A DNA stretch of 64,000 bases. Origin: Winogradskyella endarachnes. Lineage in GTDB: Bacteria > Bacteroidota > Bacteroidia > Flavobacteriales > Flavobacteriaceae. The DNA is taken from assembly GCF_009741275.1 (NCBI RefSeq), contig NZ_WOWS01000001.1, positions 1 through 64,000 on the forward strand, given 5' to 3'. Shown one piece after another: positions 38,491 through 47,803 of this stretch (position 1 is the first letter of the stretch; every line of letters starts with the position of its first letter). A program made the position numbers and the translations under genes. The notes beneath the pieces were generated by a model, which was given only the letters and a program-made list of their open reading frames with translations, had not been told where the DNA came from and did no database searches.

Positions 38491-41400
38491 ATGAGAAAAA
38501 TTACTTTGCTATTATTGACTATGGTGGTATCTACCATTTCATGGTCGCAATGTATTGTAGGTACTTCATATGGATCAGAATCTGATCCAAATGATGGTTC
38601 TGTTACAGGTATTTCTACATGTACTTATGCAGGAGAATACAATACAATTACCAATGTTAATGTAGGTGATGATTATGTTTTTACAAATACTTTGTCAGGT
38701 GTAGATAATTACGTTACTATAACTGATGCAGCTGATAGTGTCATTGCACACGGAATGTCGCCTTTAACAGTCACGGCTATAACGAGTACTGAAGTTAGAC
38801 TTCATGTAACAATTGATGCGGCTTGTACAACAGATTCATCTTGTCACACTACAACAGTTCAAAACACAACGGTAGCGATGAATTCATGCCCTGAACCTTC
38901 TAATGTTACTGTATCTAACTTAACCGATTCTTCAGCAGATTTATCATGGGATGATAATGGTTTTGCTACTGTGGATTTTAATGTAGAAGTATATCTATTA
39001 GGAGAAAGTGCTGCAGGAGGAAATACTCCTGTATTTTCAAATTCTAACGTAGTAGGTACGTCACTATCTTTATCTGGTCTTACAGAATCTACAGATTACG
39101 ATGTATACATAACTGCTGCTTGTAGTGGAGCAACATCTAATAGTAATATAGTTGGACCTATCAGTTTTGCAACAACAGCATCCTGTGCTGAAGTTTCAGC
39201 TATAATGGTTTCAAATATAACAATTACAGAAGCAGATATAACTTGGACTATTGGTACAGGAAATGATTCTGCCTTAGTTGAAGTATATTTAGCTGGTGAA
39301 AGTGCTGCTAATGGAGATACACCTGTTTATTCTAACCCTTCAGCATCAGCAGGTAGTGATATGGCTCTGGGATTAACAGGAACAACTGCTTATGATGTTT
39401 ATGTAACTGGTTTATGTGGTGGATCTAGTAGCAATGTTGCTGTAGGACCAGTAACTTTCACAACAGATTGTAACGCTTTTATGGCTCCATATACGCAAGA
39501 TTTTGAAACTGCTAGTCTTCCGACGTGCTGGGAAGATACTGGAGCAGAAGATTGGGATTATGACAACGATGGTGGTGACCATGTTGGAGATGGAGGTACA
39601 ATTACCGGTTCTACAGCGTCTGGAGGTTATTATGCATTTGTTAACGCCAGTGGAACAGATGCTGATGCTATTTTAAATAGTCCATTCGTAGATATAACAA
39701 CGCTTAGTGCTCCTTCTTTAAGTTTTTATTTGATTAGTGATGCAGAAGATTCTGATAATTCTCAGTTAGATGTAGAAGTATGGGATGGAGCAGCATGGAA
39801 TAATGTAGGTACATATAATACTAATACCTCAGGTTGGGAACTTAAAATTATTGATTTAAGTGGATTAACAATTACAGGATATGTACAAGCTAGGTTTACG
39901 GTAACTGAGCCTACTCCAGCAGATTATGATGACGATATTGCAATTGATGATGTTACATTTGATGAGGCTCCAAGTTGTTTTGCTCCATCTGATTTAACTG
40001 CAGCTTCTATTACTGATACTTCTGCAGTATTATCATGGGTTGATAATGCAGGAGCATCCGCTTGGAATGTAGAAGTATATGAAGTAGCTGGAGGTAGTCT
40101 AGTCTATAATGGAACCGGTTTAACTTCTAACACTGTAACAATTAGCGACTTATCGTCGTTAACAGAATACGAATTTTATATTCAAGCAGATTGTGGAGGA
40201 GGTGATGCTAGTAGTTGGGTTGGTCCTATCACATTCACTACAACTTGTAGTACTTTTGTTGCTCCATATACTCAAGATTTTGAAAATGGTGGTTCTATAC
40301 CTGATTGTTGGGAAGATACTGGAGCAGAACCATGGATATATGATGATAATGGTGGTGGACATGTTGGAAATAATGGTACAATTACGGGTACAACTACTTC
40401 ACAAGGTTATTATACATACGTAGATGCAAGTGGTACGCAGGCTGATGCAGTTTTAACTAGTCCTTTTGTTGATGTGTCAGGTCTTATGGTTCCTTCTTTA
40501 ACTTTTTATTTGATTAGTGATGCCGAAGATTCTGCTAATTCTCAATTAGATGTAGAAGTTTGGGATGGTGCGGCATGGAACAATGTAGGTATTTATAATA
40601 CCAATACCTCAGGTTGGGAATTACAAATTATTGATTTAAGTGGTCTTACAATCACAGGTGATGTAAGAGCTAGGTTTACGGTAACTGAGCCTACTCCAGG
40701 AGATTTTGATGACGATATTGCAATTGATGATGTAACATTTGATGAGTTACCGTCGTGCAGTGCTCCTGTTGCAACATTTACTGTGGTTGAAGATTGTACT
40801 GTAGGATTTTCAGTTGATATAGATGTTACGGATTTAGGGTCTGGTATGTCATATGATGTACAAAGTGATGGTGTAAGTGTTGGAACAATTACAGCTACAG
40901 GTGTAACTACGGTTGGTCCATTTACAAATGATGTTGAGATTGATTTATTAATAGTACATCCAGATGACACTCTATGTAGTTTATCAGAATCTGGTTTAGT
41001 AAATCCTAATATATGTCCTATTTATGTAACGTGTGGAACACCATCAAACATAAATGGAGTATGTTACTCAAGTGGTGTAAATGAAGAATGGTTATTTACA
41101 AGTACTGATGGTGTAAGTTTATTAAACATTACGGTTAATGCAGGTCAAGTTGAAAGTGGCTGGGATGAATTTATAGTTTATGATGGTGCAGATGCAACAG
41201 CTACAGAATTATATAATGGTTATGGAAACTCAGGTGATTTAACAGGATTAACCTTTAATTCAACAGGTACATCGTTATTTATTCAAATAACACCAGATGG
41301 TAGTGTAGATTGTGGAACTAGTGGTTATACTAATTTAGATTTTGATGTGAATTGTTTAACTTGTGATGCTCCAGTAGCAACATTCACTGTTGTTGAAGAT

Positions 41401-42225
41401 TGTACAGCAGGTTTTTCAGTTGATATTGATGTAACAGATTTAGGAAGTGGAGCATCTTATGATGTACAAAGTGATGGCGTAAGCGTGGGTACAATTACAA
41501 CTACAGGCGTAACTACAGTGGGTCCATTTACAAATGATGTTGCAGTAGATTTATTACTTGTACACCCAGATGATTCTGTTTGCGACGTATTAGAAACAGG
41601 TTTAGTAAATCCTAATTTATGCCCTACAATAGTTACATGTGGTACTCCTTCAAATGTTAGTGGTGTTTGTTATACAAGTGGTGTCACCGAAGAATGGTTA
41701 TTTACGAGTGCTGACGGAGTAAGTTCATTAAATATTACAGTAAATGCAGGTCAAGTTGAAAATTCTTGGGATGAATTCATTGTTTATGATGGTGCAGATG
41801 CAACCGCTACAGAATTATATAATGGTTATGGAAACTCAGGTGATTTAACTGGTTTAACCTTTAATTCAACTGGTTCATCGTTATTTATTCAAATTACGCC
41901 AGATGGTAGTGTAGATTGTGGAACAGAAGGTTATACTAATTTAGATTTTGATGTATCTTGTTCACAGGATCTTAGTACTACAGGTTTTGATAACGAAACA
42001 GCATTCTCATACTTCCCTAATCCAGTTAAAAATACGTTAACATTAAATGCTCAAAATACTATAGAGCATGTTGCAATGTATAATATGCTAGGACAAGAAG
42101 TATTAAGAGCTACACCTAATGCTATTGATAGCGAATTAGATATGTCTCAGTTGCAAAGTGGAGCATATTTTGTAAAAGTTACTATTGCAAATAGTATACA
42201 AACTATTAAAGTGATTAAGCAGTAA
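38491..42225 (+). CDS. Secreted multidomain protein with T9SS sorting domain
   Basis: The 1244-residue protein has a signal peptide (1-20), an N-terminal beta-domain (about 21-130), fibronectin III-like domains (about 134-230, 231-325 and 495-585), two choice-of-anchor J/MAM-like domains (about 327-494 and 586-755; APYTQDFE and CWEDTGAE), two 202-residue units (about 756-957 and 958-1160) that each end in a CUB-like domain (FIVYDGADATATELY), and a C-terminal T9SS signal (about 1168-1244; YFPNPVKNTLTLNAQ and GAYFVKV). It is expected at the cell surface or outside the cell. It is Cys-rich for a Bacteroidota protein and has no recognisable enzyme domain, so adhesion or matrix binding is the best inference. 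Confidence 0.9.
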   Translation: MRKITLLLLTMVVSTISWSQCIVGTSYGSESDPNDGSVTGISTCTYAGEYNTITNVNVGDDYVFTNTLSGVDNYVTITDAADSVIAHGMSPLTVTAITSTEVRLHVTIDAACTTDSSCHTTTVQNTTVAMNSCPEPSNVTVSNLTDSSADLSWDDNGFATVDFNVEVYLLGESAAGGNTPVFSNSNVVGTSLSLSGLTESTDYDVYITAACSGATSNSNIVGPISFATTASCAEVSAIMVSNITITEADITWTIGTGNDSALVEVYLAGESAANGDTPVYSNPSASAGSDMALGLTGTTAYDVYVTGLCGGSSSNVAVGPVTFTTDCNAFMAPYTQDFETASLPTCWEDTGAEDWDYDNDGGDHVGDGGTITGSTASGGYYAFVNASGTDADAILNSPFVDITTLSAPSLSFYLISDAEDSDNSQLDVEVWDGAAWNNVGTYNTNTSGWELKIIDLSGLTITGYVQARFTVTEPTPADYDDDIAIDDVTFDEAPSCFAPSDLTAASITDTSAVLSWVDNAGASAWNVEVYEVAGGSLVYNGTGLTSNTVTISDLSSLTEYEFYIQADCGGGDASSWVGPITFTTTCSTFVAPYTQDFENGGSIPDCWEDTGAEPWIYDDNGGGHVGNNGTITGTTTSQGYYTYVDASGTQADAVLTSPFVDVSGLMVPSLTFYLISDAEDSANSQLDVEVWDGAAWNNVGIYNTNTSGWELQIIDLSGLTITGDVRARFTVTEPTPGDFDDDIAIDDVTFDELPSCSAPVATFTVVEDCTVGFSVDIDVTDLGSGMSYDVQSDGVSVGTITATGVTTVGPFTNDVEIDLLIVHPDDTLCSLSESGLVNPNICPIYVTCGTPSNINGVCYSSGVNEEWLFTSTDGVSLLNITVNAGQVESGWDEFIVYDGADATATELYNGYGNSGDLTGLTFNSTGTSLFIQITPDGSVDCGTSGYTNLDFDVNCLTCDAPVATFTVVEDCTAGFSVDIDVTDLGSGASYDVQSDGVSVGTITTTGVTTVGPFTNDVAVDLLLVHPDDSVCDVLETGLVNPNLCPTIVTCGTPSNVSGVCYTSGVTEEWLFTSADGVSSLNITVNAGQVENSWDEFIVYDGADATATELYNGYGNSGDLTGLTFNSTGSSLFIQITPDGSVDCGTEGYTNLDFDVSCSQDLSTTGFDNETAFSYFPNPVKNTLTLNAQNTIEHVAMYNMLGQEVLRATPNAIDSELDMSQLQSGAYFVKVTIANSIQTIKVIKQ

Positions 42226-42248
42226 TAGCTTAACCCAATATTTATTTA

Positions 42249-42274
42249 AAAAGCCGCTATTTAGCGGCTTTTTT
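42249..42274 (+). terminator. Intrinsic terminator after the T9SS protein gene
   Basis: AAAAGCCGCT and AGCGGCTTTT form a perfect 10-bp stem around an ATTT loop, followed by further T residues. It lies 24 bases after the stop codon. Confidence 0.9.
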
Positions 42275-42381
42275 CATTTATAAATTTAAGTATAATTTCG
42301 GTGTTCTGCACTCATAATATTGCCCTATTATAATTTTTATTTATGATGTAATAAAGAAGTAACTTTTGTCTTTGGTTTATT

Positions 42382-42389
42382 TACCTTTG
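42382..42389 (+). promoter_or_regulatory. -7 promoter element of the glycosyltransferase gene
   Basis: TACCTTTG is a perfect TAnnTTTG match ending just 6 bases before the ATG at 42396. The predicted transcript is leaderless or nearly so. Confidence 0.6.
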
Positions 42390-42395
42390 TAACTT

Positions 42396-43397
42396 ATGAA
42401 GGCAATAAATTTTTCTTTTATAATACCCGTTTACAACAGACCTGAAGAAATTGAAGAGCTACTCAATAGTTTTTTAAATTTTGAAGGTACTGACCTCTTC
42501 GAAATTGTGATTATTGAAGATGGTTCTACCGAAACTTCAGAGCATGTTGTAGAAAATTTTAAAAATAATTTAAATATTTCTTATTATTTTAAGCCAAATT
42601 CTGGCCCTGGAGATTCTAGAAATTATGGAATGCAGAAAGCAAAAGGAAACTACTTTATTATTTTAGATTCTGATGTTATTATGCCTCCAAATTATTTAAA
42701 AGAAGTAAAGAGTTTTTTACAGAAGAGTTATTTTGATTGTTTTGGAGGTCCAGATGCTGCACATCATACCTTTTCAAATTTACAGAAAGCTATAAATTTT
42801 GCTATGACTTCTTTCATAACAACAGGAGGAATACGAGGAGGTAAGCAACAAATAGACAATTTTCAACCAAGAAGTTTTAATATGGGTTTGTCTAAAGAAG
42901 CATTTTTAGCTTCTGGTGGTTTTGGAAAAATTCATCCTGGTGAAGATCCAGATTTGTCTTTAAGATTGCATAATTTAGGATTTAAAACAACTTTAATAGC
43001 AGATGCGTACGTATATCATAAAAGGCGTGTGTCTTGGTCTAAATTTTATAAACAGGTTAATAAATTTGGTATGGTAAGACCAATACTCAATCAATGGCAT
43101 CCTAAATCTAAGAGTATTATTTATTGGTTTCCTTCAGTATTTAGTTTAGGTCTATTAGTTTCTTTACTATTAATGTTGGTGAATTTTTATTTGCCTATCT
43201 ATTTATACAGTTTGTACTTTTTGTTAGCATTTGTATTAGCTTTAGTTTCAAATAAAAATATTGTAATTGCAGTACAAGCATTATTAGCCATAATCATACA
43301 ATTTTTTGGATATGGAGTTGGGTTCTTAGTCGCTACATTTCGTATTATAATTTTAAGAGAAAACCCTAAGGAGGCATTTCCGAAATTGTTTTTTTAG
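42396..43397 (+). CDS. Family 2 glycosyltransferase with C-terminal membrane helices
   Basis: The 333-residue protein has a GT-A fold with FSFIIPVYNRPEEIEELLNS, a first acidic motif FEIVIIEDGSTETS, GPGDSRNYGMQKAKG, the DxD-type metal motif ILDSDVIMP, the acceptor-site motif HPGEDPDLSLRL, and a late RRVSWSKFY. At the C-terminus (about 245-315) lie two to three membrane helices. It transfers a sugar at the cytoplasmic face of the membrane, for example in polysaccharide or lipid glycosylation; the exact substrate is unknown. It begins the group with YbbR and coaE. Confidence 0.9.
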   Translation: MKAINFSFIIPVYNRPEEIEELLNSFLNFEGTDLFEIVIIEDGSTETSEHVVENFKNNLNISYYFKPNSGPGDSRNYGMQKAKGNYFIILDSDVIMPPNYLKEVKSFLQKSYFDCFGGPDAAHHTFSNLQKAINFAMTSFITTGGIRGGKQQIDNFQPRSFNMGLSKEAFLASGGFGKIHPGEDPDLSLRLHNLGFKTTLIADAYVYHKRRVSWSKFYKQVNKFGMVRPILNQWHPKSKSIIYWFPSVFSLGLLVSLLLMLVNFYLPIYLYSLYFLLAFVLALVSNKNIVIAVQALLAIIIQFFGYGVGFLVATFRIIILRENPKEAFPKLFF

Positions 43398-43404
43398 TTA
43401 ACAA

Positions 43405-44367
43405 ATGAAATCAAATAAGAATACAAACATTTTTGACTATGTAAAAAAGAAAAACTACAAGCGTTTTGGTTTATTCTTTATTGCAGCATTTGTGTTGCTT
43501 ATTTTTTCTAAACTTTCTAATGATTATAAGGAAACCATTAAATTGAAAGTGAGTTTAATAAATGTTGAAGACGAAATTATAATTAAAAATGATTCATCCA
43601 ATTATATAGAGGCTTATGTTAAAGCTAAAGGCTTTGCTTTGGTACCTTTTCTTTTTAAGAATAGTAAAGAGTTAATACTAAACTCTAAGGATGATGTAAC
43701 CATAAAAGACAATCAGTTTATATTTGATGCTCAAAAACAAAAGTATTTGTTAGAGGACCAATTAGGTACTGCCTATGAACTGTTGTCTGTTAGACCAGAC
43801 ACACTTTTAATTTCATTTTCAAAAAGAGCATCTAAAATAGTACCATTAGAATTGGTTGAAAACATTACTTATGCCGTTGGCTATGATTTAAAAGATGCGT
43901 TTAAATTTAATATAGATAGCGTAAAAATCGTTGGGTCATCTGCAGTAGTAGATAATATTTCATCTTTATCTACAAAAGAGTTAAAACTAACAGACGTTAA
44001 CCAATCTATTGATAAGACAATTGATATAGATATCTCAGAATTTGATGATATTGAAGTATTTCCTAAATCAGTAAAAGTTGCTGGTGAAGTAACAAGGTTT
44101 ACCGAAGGTACTTTAGATATACCAGTTGTAATAACTAATCAGCCTAAGAGTGTAAATATTAATTACTTTCCTAAAACCGTTAGTGTTTCTTTTTATGTAG
44201 ATTTAGAAAATTACAATGCCGTAAAACCCGAAGATTTTAGAGTAGAATGTAATTATAAAGATTTAAATAAAAACCTAACGTATCTACAACCAAAAGTGGT
44301 AAAGAAACCATCTTTTGTAAAACGTGTAAATATTAGGCAAAAACGAATTGATTATATTAGATTGTAA
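43405..44367 (+). CDS. YbbR-like domain-containing protein
   Basis: The 320-residue protein has a short basic N-terminus, one membrane helix (about 20-37; RFGLFFIAAFVLLIFSKL) and then repeated YbbR-like beta-domains (about 45-300), for example NISSLSTKELKLTDVNQ and FPKSVKVAGEVTRFTEG. In Firmicutes the YbbR protein CdaR controls a di-AMP cyclase, but no cyclase gene lies beside it here. It stands 7 bases after the glycosyltransferase and 1 base before coaE, the usual flavobacterial arrangement. Confidence 0.85.
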   Translation: MKSNKNTNIFDYVKKKNYKRFGLFFIAAFVLLIFSKLSNDYKETIKLKVSLINVEDEIIIKNDSSNYIEAYVKAKGFALVPFLFKNSKELILNSKDDVTIKDNQFIFDAQKQKYLLEDQLGTAYELLSVRPDTLLISFSKRASKIVPLELVENITYAVGYDLKDAFKFNIDSVKIVGSSAVVDNISSLSTKELKLTDVNQSIDKTIDIDISEFDDIEVFPKSVKVAGEVTRFTEGTLDIPVVITNQPKSVNINYFPKTVSVSFYVDLENYNAVKPEDFRVECNYKDLNKNLTYLQPKVVKKPSFVKRVNIRQKRIDYIRL

Positions 44368-44368
44368 T

Positions 44369-44959
44369 ATGGTAGTAGTTGGACTCACAGGAGGCATTGG
44401 TAGCGGAAAAACCACTATTTTAGAATATTTTAAAACCTTAGGAATACCGGTTTACATAGCAGATGTTGAAGCCAAGGCATTAATGAATCGTTCTAAAATT
44501 ATAAAACGAAAGTTAATTGATTTATTTGGAGAAGAGGCTTATAAAAATAATCGATTGAATAAGCCTTATTTATCTTCAAAAATATTTAATAATAGAGAAT
44601 TGTTATCTAAAATGAACGCTATAGTTCATCCAAAAGTAGCCTCTCATTTTAAAAGGTGGTTAAAAAAACAAAATGCCGACTACGTTATAAAAGAAGCGGC
44701 TATTATCTTTGAAAATCAGCTTCAAAATCAATATGATTTTATCATCACAGTGGTTGCAGATGAAGATTTAAGAATTCAACGCGTAATAAATCGTGACCAA
44801 ACAACTGCAGAAAAGGTTAAATCTGTAATAAAAAACCAATTATTGGATGCCGAAAAAGTTAAAATGTCAGATTTTGTAATTATCAATAATGATTTAGATG
44901 ACGCTAAAAAACAGGCAGTTAAAGTACATAAAAAAATTCTTCAAAAAATAAAAAGTTAA
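44369..44959 (+). CDS. coaE: Dephospho-CoA kinase
   Basis: CoaE adds the 3' phosphate in the last step of coenzyme A synthesis. The 196-residue protein begins with VVVGLTGGIGSGKTTIL, which holds the P-loop. It then has IPVYIADVEAKALMN, HPKVASHFKRWL, the region VIKEAAIIFENQ, and VVADEDLRIQRVINRD. I chose ATG 44369, one base after the YbbR stop, since the longer frame to 44348 adds residues not seen in homologues. Length is standard. Confidence 0.96.
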   Translation: MVVVGLTGGIGSGKTTILEYFKTLGIPVYIADVEAKALMNRSKIIKRKLIDLFGEEAYKNNRLNKPYLSSKIFNNRELLSKMNAIVHPKVASHFKRWLKKQNADYVIKEAAIIFENQLQNQYDFIITVVADEDLRIQRVINRDQTTAEKVKSVIKNQLLDAEKVKMSDFVIINNDLDDAKKQAVKVHKKILQKIKS

Positions 44960-45019
44960 TTATTACTTATCTAATGTTAACGTTTGGTTAAACCTAATTA
45001 GTGCTATATGTTAAAATGT

Positions 45020-45027
45020 TAAATTTG
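45020..45027 (+). promoter_or_regulatory. -7 promoter element of the two-component system
   Basis: TAAATTTG is a perfect TAnnTTTG match that ends only 4 bases before the histidine kinase ATG at 45032, so the predicted transcript would start at or next to the start codon. Confidence 0.5.
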
Positions 45028-45031
45028 GCTG

Positions 45032-46600
45032 ATGGGTAAAAAGCTATTCGTCTTATTGGTAGTTCTTATGAGTTTATCTCTCTTAGGGATTATTTTTGTA
45101 CAATCTTATTTTATAAACAATAGTTTAGAAAATGAAAAGAAGAACTTTTCGCGTAGTGTAAAACGTTCTTTAAGCTTTGTATCAAATACTATTGAAGAAA
45201 ATGAGTTTAGAGATTACGTTAACAAACTTAAACCTTATTTAAAAGATGATAATAAGGCCAGTTCTTCAATAATAAAAGAGTTATTTATAGCTACAGAAGA
45301 CGATATTAATGATAAGACTATAATACATCGTAATACGGTTTTTGAAGAGCTTTACAAAGTGCCCTCAATGTTCATTGAAATTGATGCAGATAGTTTTAAT
45401 ATAAGCAAACTATATAGTGAGCGAGTTACAGAATACTACAATAAAACAACTATTGATGGTATCAAAAGAACAGACCCAGAAACAAGTCTAAAAGAATATT
45501 CTACTCTAGGAGATTTAGATAAACAAGTTTATGAAGAATCAATTAAAACAATCTTAAAAGATAAACCTGTTTATAAAAGAATTACAGTACAACAGGTAGA
45601 AACACTTTTGAGAAGAGAGCTTAGAAAAGAAGGAATAGATTTAAATTTTGAGTTTGCTATATACGATCAAGATTTGGCAACTAAGGTAATGTCTCCAAAT
45701 TTTGAAATGATGAATGAAGCGAGAGGTGTGCCCATTTTTTTGGATAACAATAATGAAAGTGACTTTAACCTGTGGGTAGAATTTCCAGAGCGTAAAAAGT
45801 ACTTGTATAGATCCATTTTAGGAATGATTATACTTTCTATTGTATTTACAAGTATTATTATAGTTGCATATGCTAGTGCTATCTATCAATTAATTAAACA
45901 ACGTCAAATATCACAGATTAAAACAGATTTTATAAATAATATGACGCATGAGTTTAAAACACCAATTGCAACAATCAATTTGGCATTAGACTCTATTAAA
46001 AATCCTAAAATAATTGCAGATCAAGAAAAGGTATTACGTTATTTAGGTATGATAAAAGATGAGAATAAACGTATGCATGCGCAAGTAGAAAATGTATTAC
46101 GTATTTCTAAATTAGAAAAAAACGAATTAAATATTAGTAAGGAAAGACATGAGTTACACGACTTAATAGAAGACGCTATTACACATGTAGAACTTATAGT
46201 AGAAGATAGACAAGGTTATGTTAAAACACATTTAAATGCAGAGCATTCATCGGTTTTAGCTAACGAAACACACTTTACAAATGTGTTGGTTAATATTTTA
46301 GATAATGCTATCAAATACTCGGATGATGAACCTAAAATAGATGTTTATAGTGAAAATGCAGGTAATAATATAATTGTAAAAATTGCTGATCAAGGTAACG
46401 GAATGTCTAAAGCAGTTGCAAAACGAGTTTTTGAAAAATTTTATAGAGAGCATACAGGAAATGTGCATAATGTAAAAGGTCATGGTCTAGGTTTAGCCTA
46501 TGTAAAAAGAATAGTAGATGACCATCATGGTCATATATCAGTAGAAAGTGAAAAGGGGAAAGGCAGTACTTTTATTATAAAGATGCCATTAATATCATAA
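45032..46600 (+). CDS. Sensor histidine kinase, RprX-like
   Basis: The 522-residue protein has a first membrane helix (about 5-27), a periplasmic sensing region (about 28-262), a second helix (about 264-286), the phospho-acceptor His306 in NNMTHEFKTPIATINLALDS, and an ATP-binding domain with NILDNAIKYSDDEP, IADQGNGMSKAVAKRVFEKF and GHGLGLAYVKRIVDDH. It resembles the RprX sensors of Bacteroidota; the stimulus is unknown. A response regulator gene follows after 10 bases. Confidence 0.93.
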   Translation: MGKKLFVLLVVLMSLSLLGIIFVQSYFINNSLENEKKNFSRSVKRSLSFVSNTIEENEFRDYVNKLKPYLKDDNKASSSIIKELFIATEDDINDKTIIHRNTVFEELYKVPSMFIEIDADSFNISKLYSERVTEYYNKTTIDGIKRTDPETSLKEYSTLGDLDKQVYEESIKTILKDKPVYKRITVQQVETLLRRELRKEGIDLNFEFAIYDQDLATKVMSPNFEMMNEARGVPIFLDNNNESDFNLWVEFPERKKYLYRSILGMIILSIVFTSIIIVAYASAIYQLIKQRQISQIKTDFINNMTHEFKTPIATINLALDSIKNPKIIADQEKVLRYLGMIKDENKRMHAQVENVLRISKLEKNELNISKERHELHDLIEDAITHVELIVEDRQGYVKTHLNAEHSSVLANETHFTNVLVNILDNAIKYSDDEPKIDVYSENAGNNIIVKIADQGNGMSKAVAKRVFEKFYREHTGNVHNVKGHGLGLAYVKRIVDDHHGHISVESEKGKGSTFIIKMPLIS

Positions 46601-46610
46601 AAAGCGACTT

Positions 46611-47318
46611 ATGGAAGAGCAAAATAAAAAAATACTATTAGTTGAAGACGATCCAAATTTCGGAACCGTTTTAAAGGATTATTTAATGATGAATGACTAC
46701 GATGTAGTACATGCTAAAAACGGTATGGAAGGCTTTGAGAAATTCAAAAAAGATGATTACGATCTTTGTATTCTAGATGTTATGATGCCATATAAGGACG
46801 GATTTACATTAGCTAAAGAGATTCGTGAAAAAAACACGGAAGTGCCAATTATTTTCTTAACTGCAAAAGCAATGAAAGAAGATGTGTTAAAAGGATACAA
46901 AGTAGGCGCAGACGATTATTTAAATAAACCTTTTGATAGTGAGGTTTTATTAATGAAGATTAAAGCGATTATGCAACGTAAAGCAACAGATACAGTTGCT
47001 GATAGTAAACAATTTGAATTTAAAATTGGCCGTTTCGATTTAAACTCTAAACTTAGATTCTTAAAATTTGATGGAGGTGAGCCTACAAAATTATCACCAA
47101 AAGAGAATGAATTATTACGTTTATTAGCGTTACACGAAAATGATTTAATGCCAAGAGAATTAGCATTAACTAAAATTTGGAGAGACGATAATTACTTTAC
47201 ATCACGTAGTATGGATGTATATATAGCTAAATTGCGTAAGTATTTAAAACCAGATACTAACGTAGAAATATTAAACATACATGGTGAAGGCTTTAGATTA
47301 GTCGTTAATAACCAATAG
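46611..47318 (+). CDS. OmpR-family response regulator, RprY-like
   Basis: The 235-residue protein has a receiver domain (about 5-120) with the acidic pair in LLVEDDPNF, phospho-acceptor Asp56 in CILDVMMPYKDG, and the conserved Lys in DDYLNKPFDSEVLLMK. A winged-helix DNA-binding domain follows (about 135-232; LSPKENELLRLLALHEND and SMDVYIAKLRKYLKPD). It is the partner of the sensor kinase encoded just before it. Its targets are unknown; RprY relatives act on stress and redox-related genes. Confidence 0.95.
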   Translation: MEEQNKKILLVEDDPNFGTVLKDYLMMNDYDVVHAKNGMEGFEKFKKDDYDLCILDVMMPYKDGFTLAKEIREKNTEVPIIFLTAKAMKEDVLKGYKVGADDYLNKPFDSEVLLMKIKAIMQRKATDTVADSKQFEFKIGRFDLNSKLRFLKFDGGEPTKLSPKENELLRLLALHENDLMPRELALTKIWRDDNYFTSRSMDVYIAKLRKYLKPDTNVEILNIHGEGFRLVVNNQ

Positions 47319-47343
47319 TAGTTTTTTAGTTTATAAATATTAA

Positions 47344-47376
47344 AAAATCCAGTTCTTAATATGAGCTGGATTTTGT
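47344..47376 (+). terminator. Intrinsic terminator after the two-component system
   Basis: AAAATCCAG (47344-47352) and CTGGATTTT (47366-47374) pair, with three further inner pairs, around a 7-base loop. It follows the response regulator gene by 25 bases and has A and T runs on both sides, so it may work in both directions. Confidence 0.8.
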
Positions 47377-47395
47377 TATTTAGACATTTTAATAG

Positions 47396-47803
47396 ATGAA
47401 AAATTGGTTTAAATGGGTGGCATTAATATTTCTCTTATTTATAGTGTACATTGTGTATTCTGCAAATACAGGACACAATATTATAGTATTTCAGTTTGTA
47501 AATTACCTGCCTTTTGGAGATAAAATGGGGCACTTTTTTCTATTTGGTTTTTTTAGTCTTGTGGTTAATATTGCACTAAAATTTAAACCATTTAAATATT
47601 TTAAATCTATACCATTAGGCACATGTTTAGTTTTAATTTGTTTGATTTTAGAAGAATTAAGTCAGGCATATTTTCCTAATAGAACATTAGATTTTGTAGA
47701 TTTAATAGCAGACAGTTTAGGAATTGCAGTGTTTACGTTAATAGGAATTTATTTTAATAATAAAGGTTGTTTCACTCAGAATAAAGCAGAAGATTTACTT
47801 TAA
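47396..47803 (+). CDS. VanZ family membrane protein
   Basis: The 135-residue protein has about four membrane helices and the VanZ-like motifs GDKMGHFFLFGFFSLVVNI and LEELSQAYFPNRTLDFVDLIADSLG. The conserved His, Glu and Arg-Asp residues in these motifs mark the family. VanZ itself gives low-level teicoplanin resistance, but most family members are uncharacterised, and nothing links this one to resistance. Its stop codon lies directly against that of the convergent miaA. Confidence 0.88.
   Translation: MKNWFKWVALIFLLFIVYIVYSANTGHNIIVFQFVNYLPFGDKMGHFFLFGFFSLVVNIALKFKPFKYFKSIPLGTCLVLICLILEELSQAYFPNRTLDFVDLIADSLGIAVFTLIGIYFNNKGCFTQNKAEDLL

Noticed and set aside
40159-40970. Antisense and shifted open frames inside the T9SS protein gene
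   Set aside because: They arise from the Thr/Ser/Asp-rich repeat coding sequence and have no family resemblance or start signals.
43405-44367. Cyclic di-AMP control module based on the YbbR protein
   Set aside because: No di-AMP cyclase gene lies nearby; the gene pairs with coaE as usual in flavobacteria.
47396-47803. Glycopeptide resistance gene because of the VanZ label
   Set aside because: No vanHAX-type genes are present, and VanZ-like proteins are widespread without any link to resistance.
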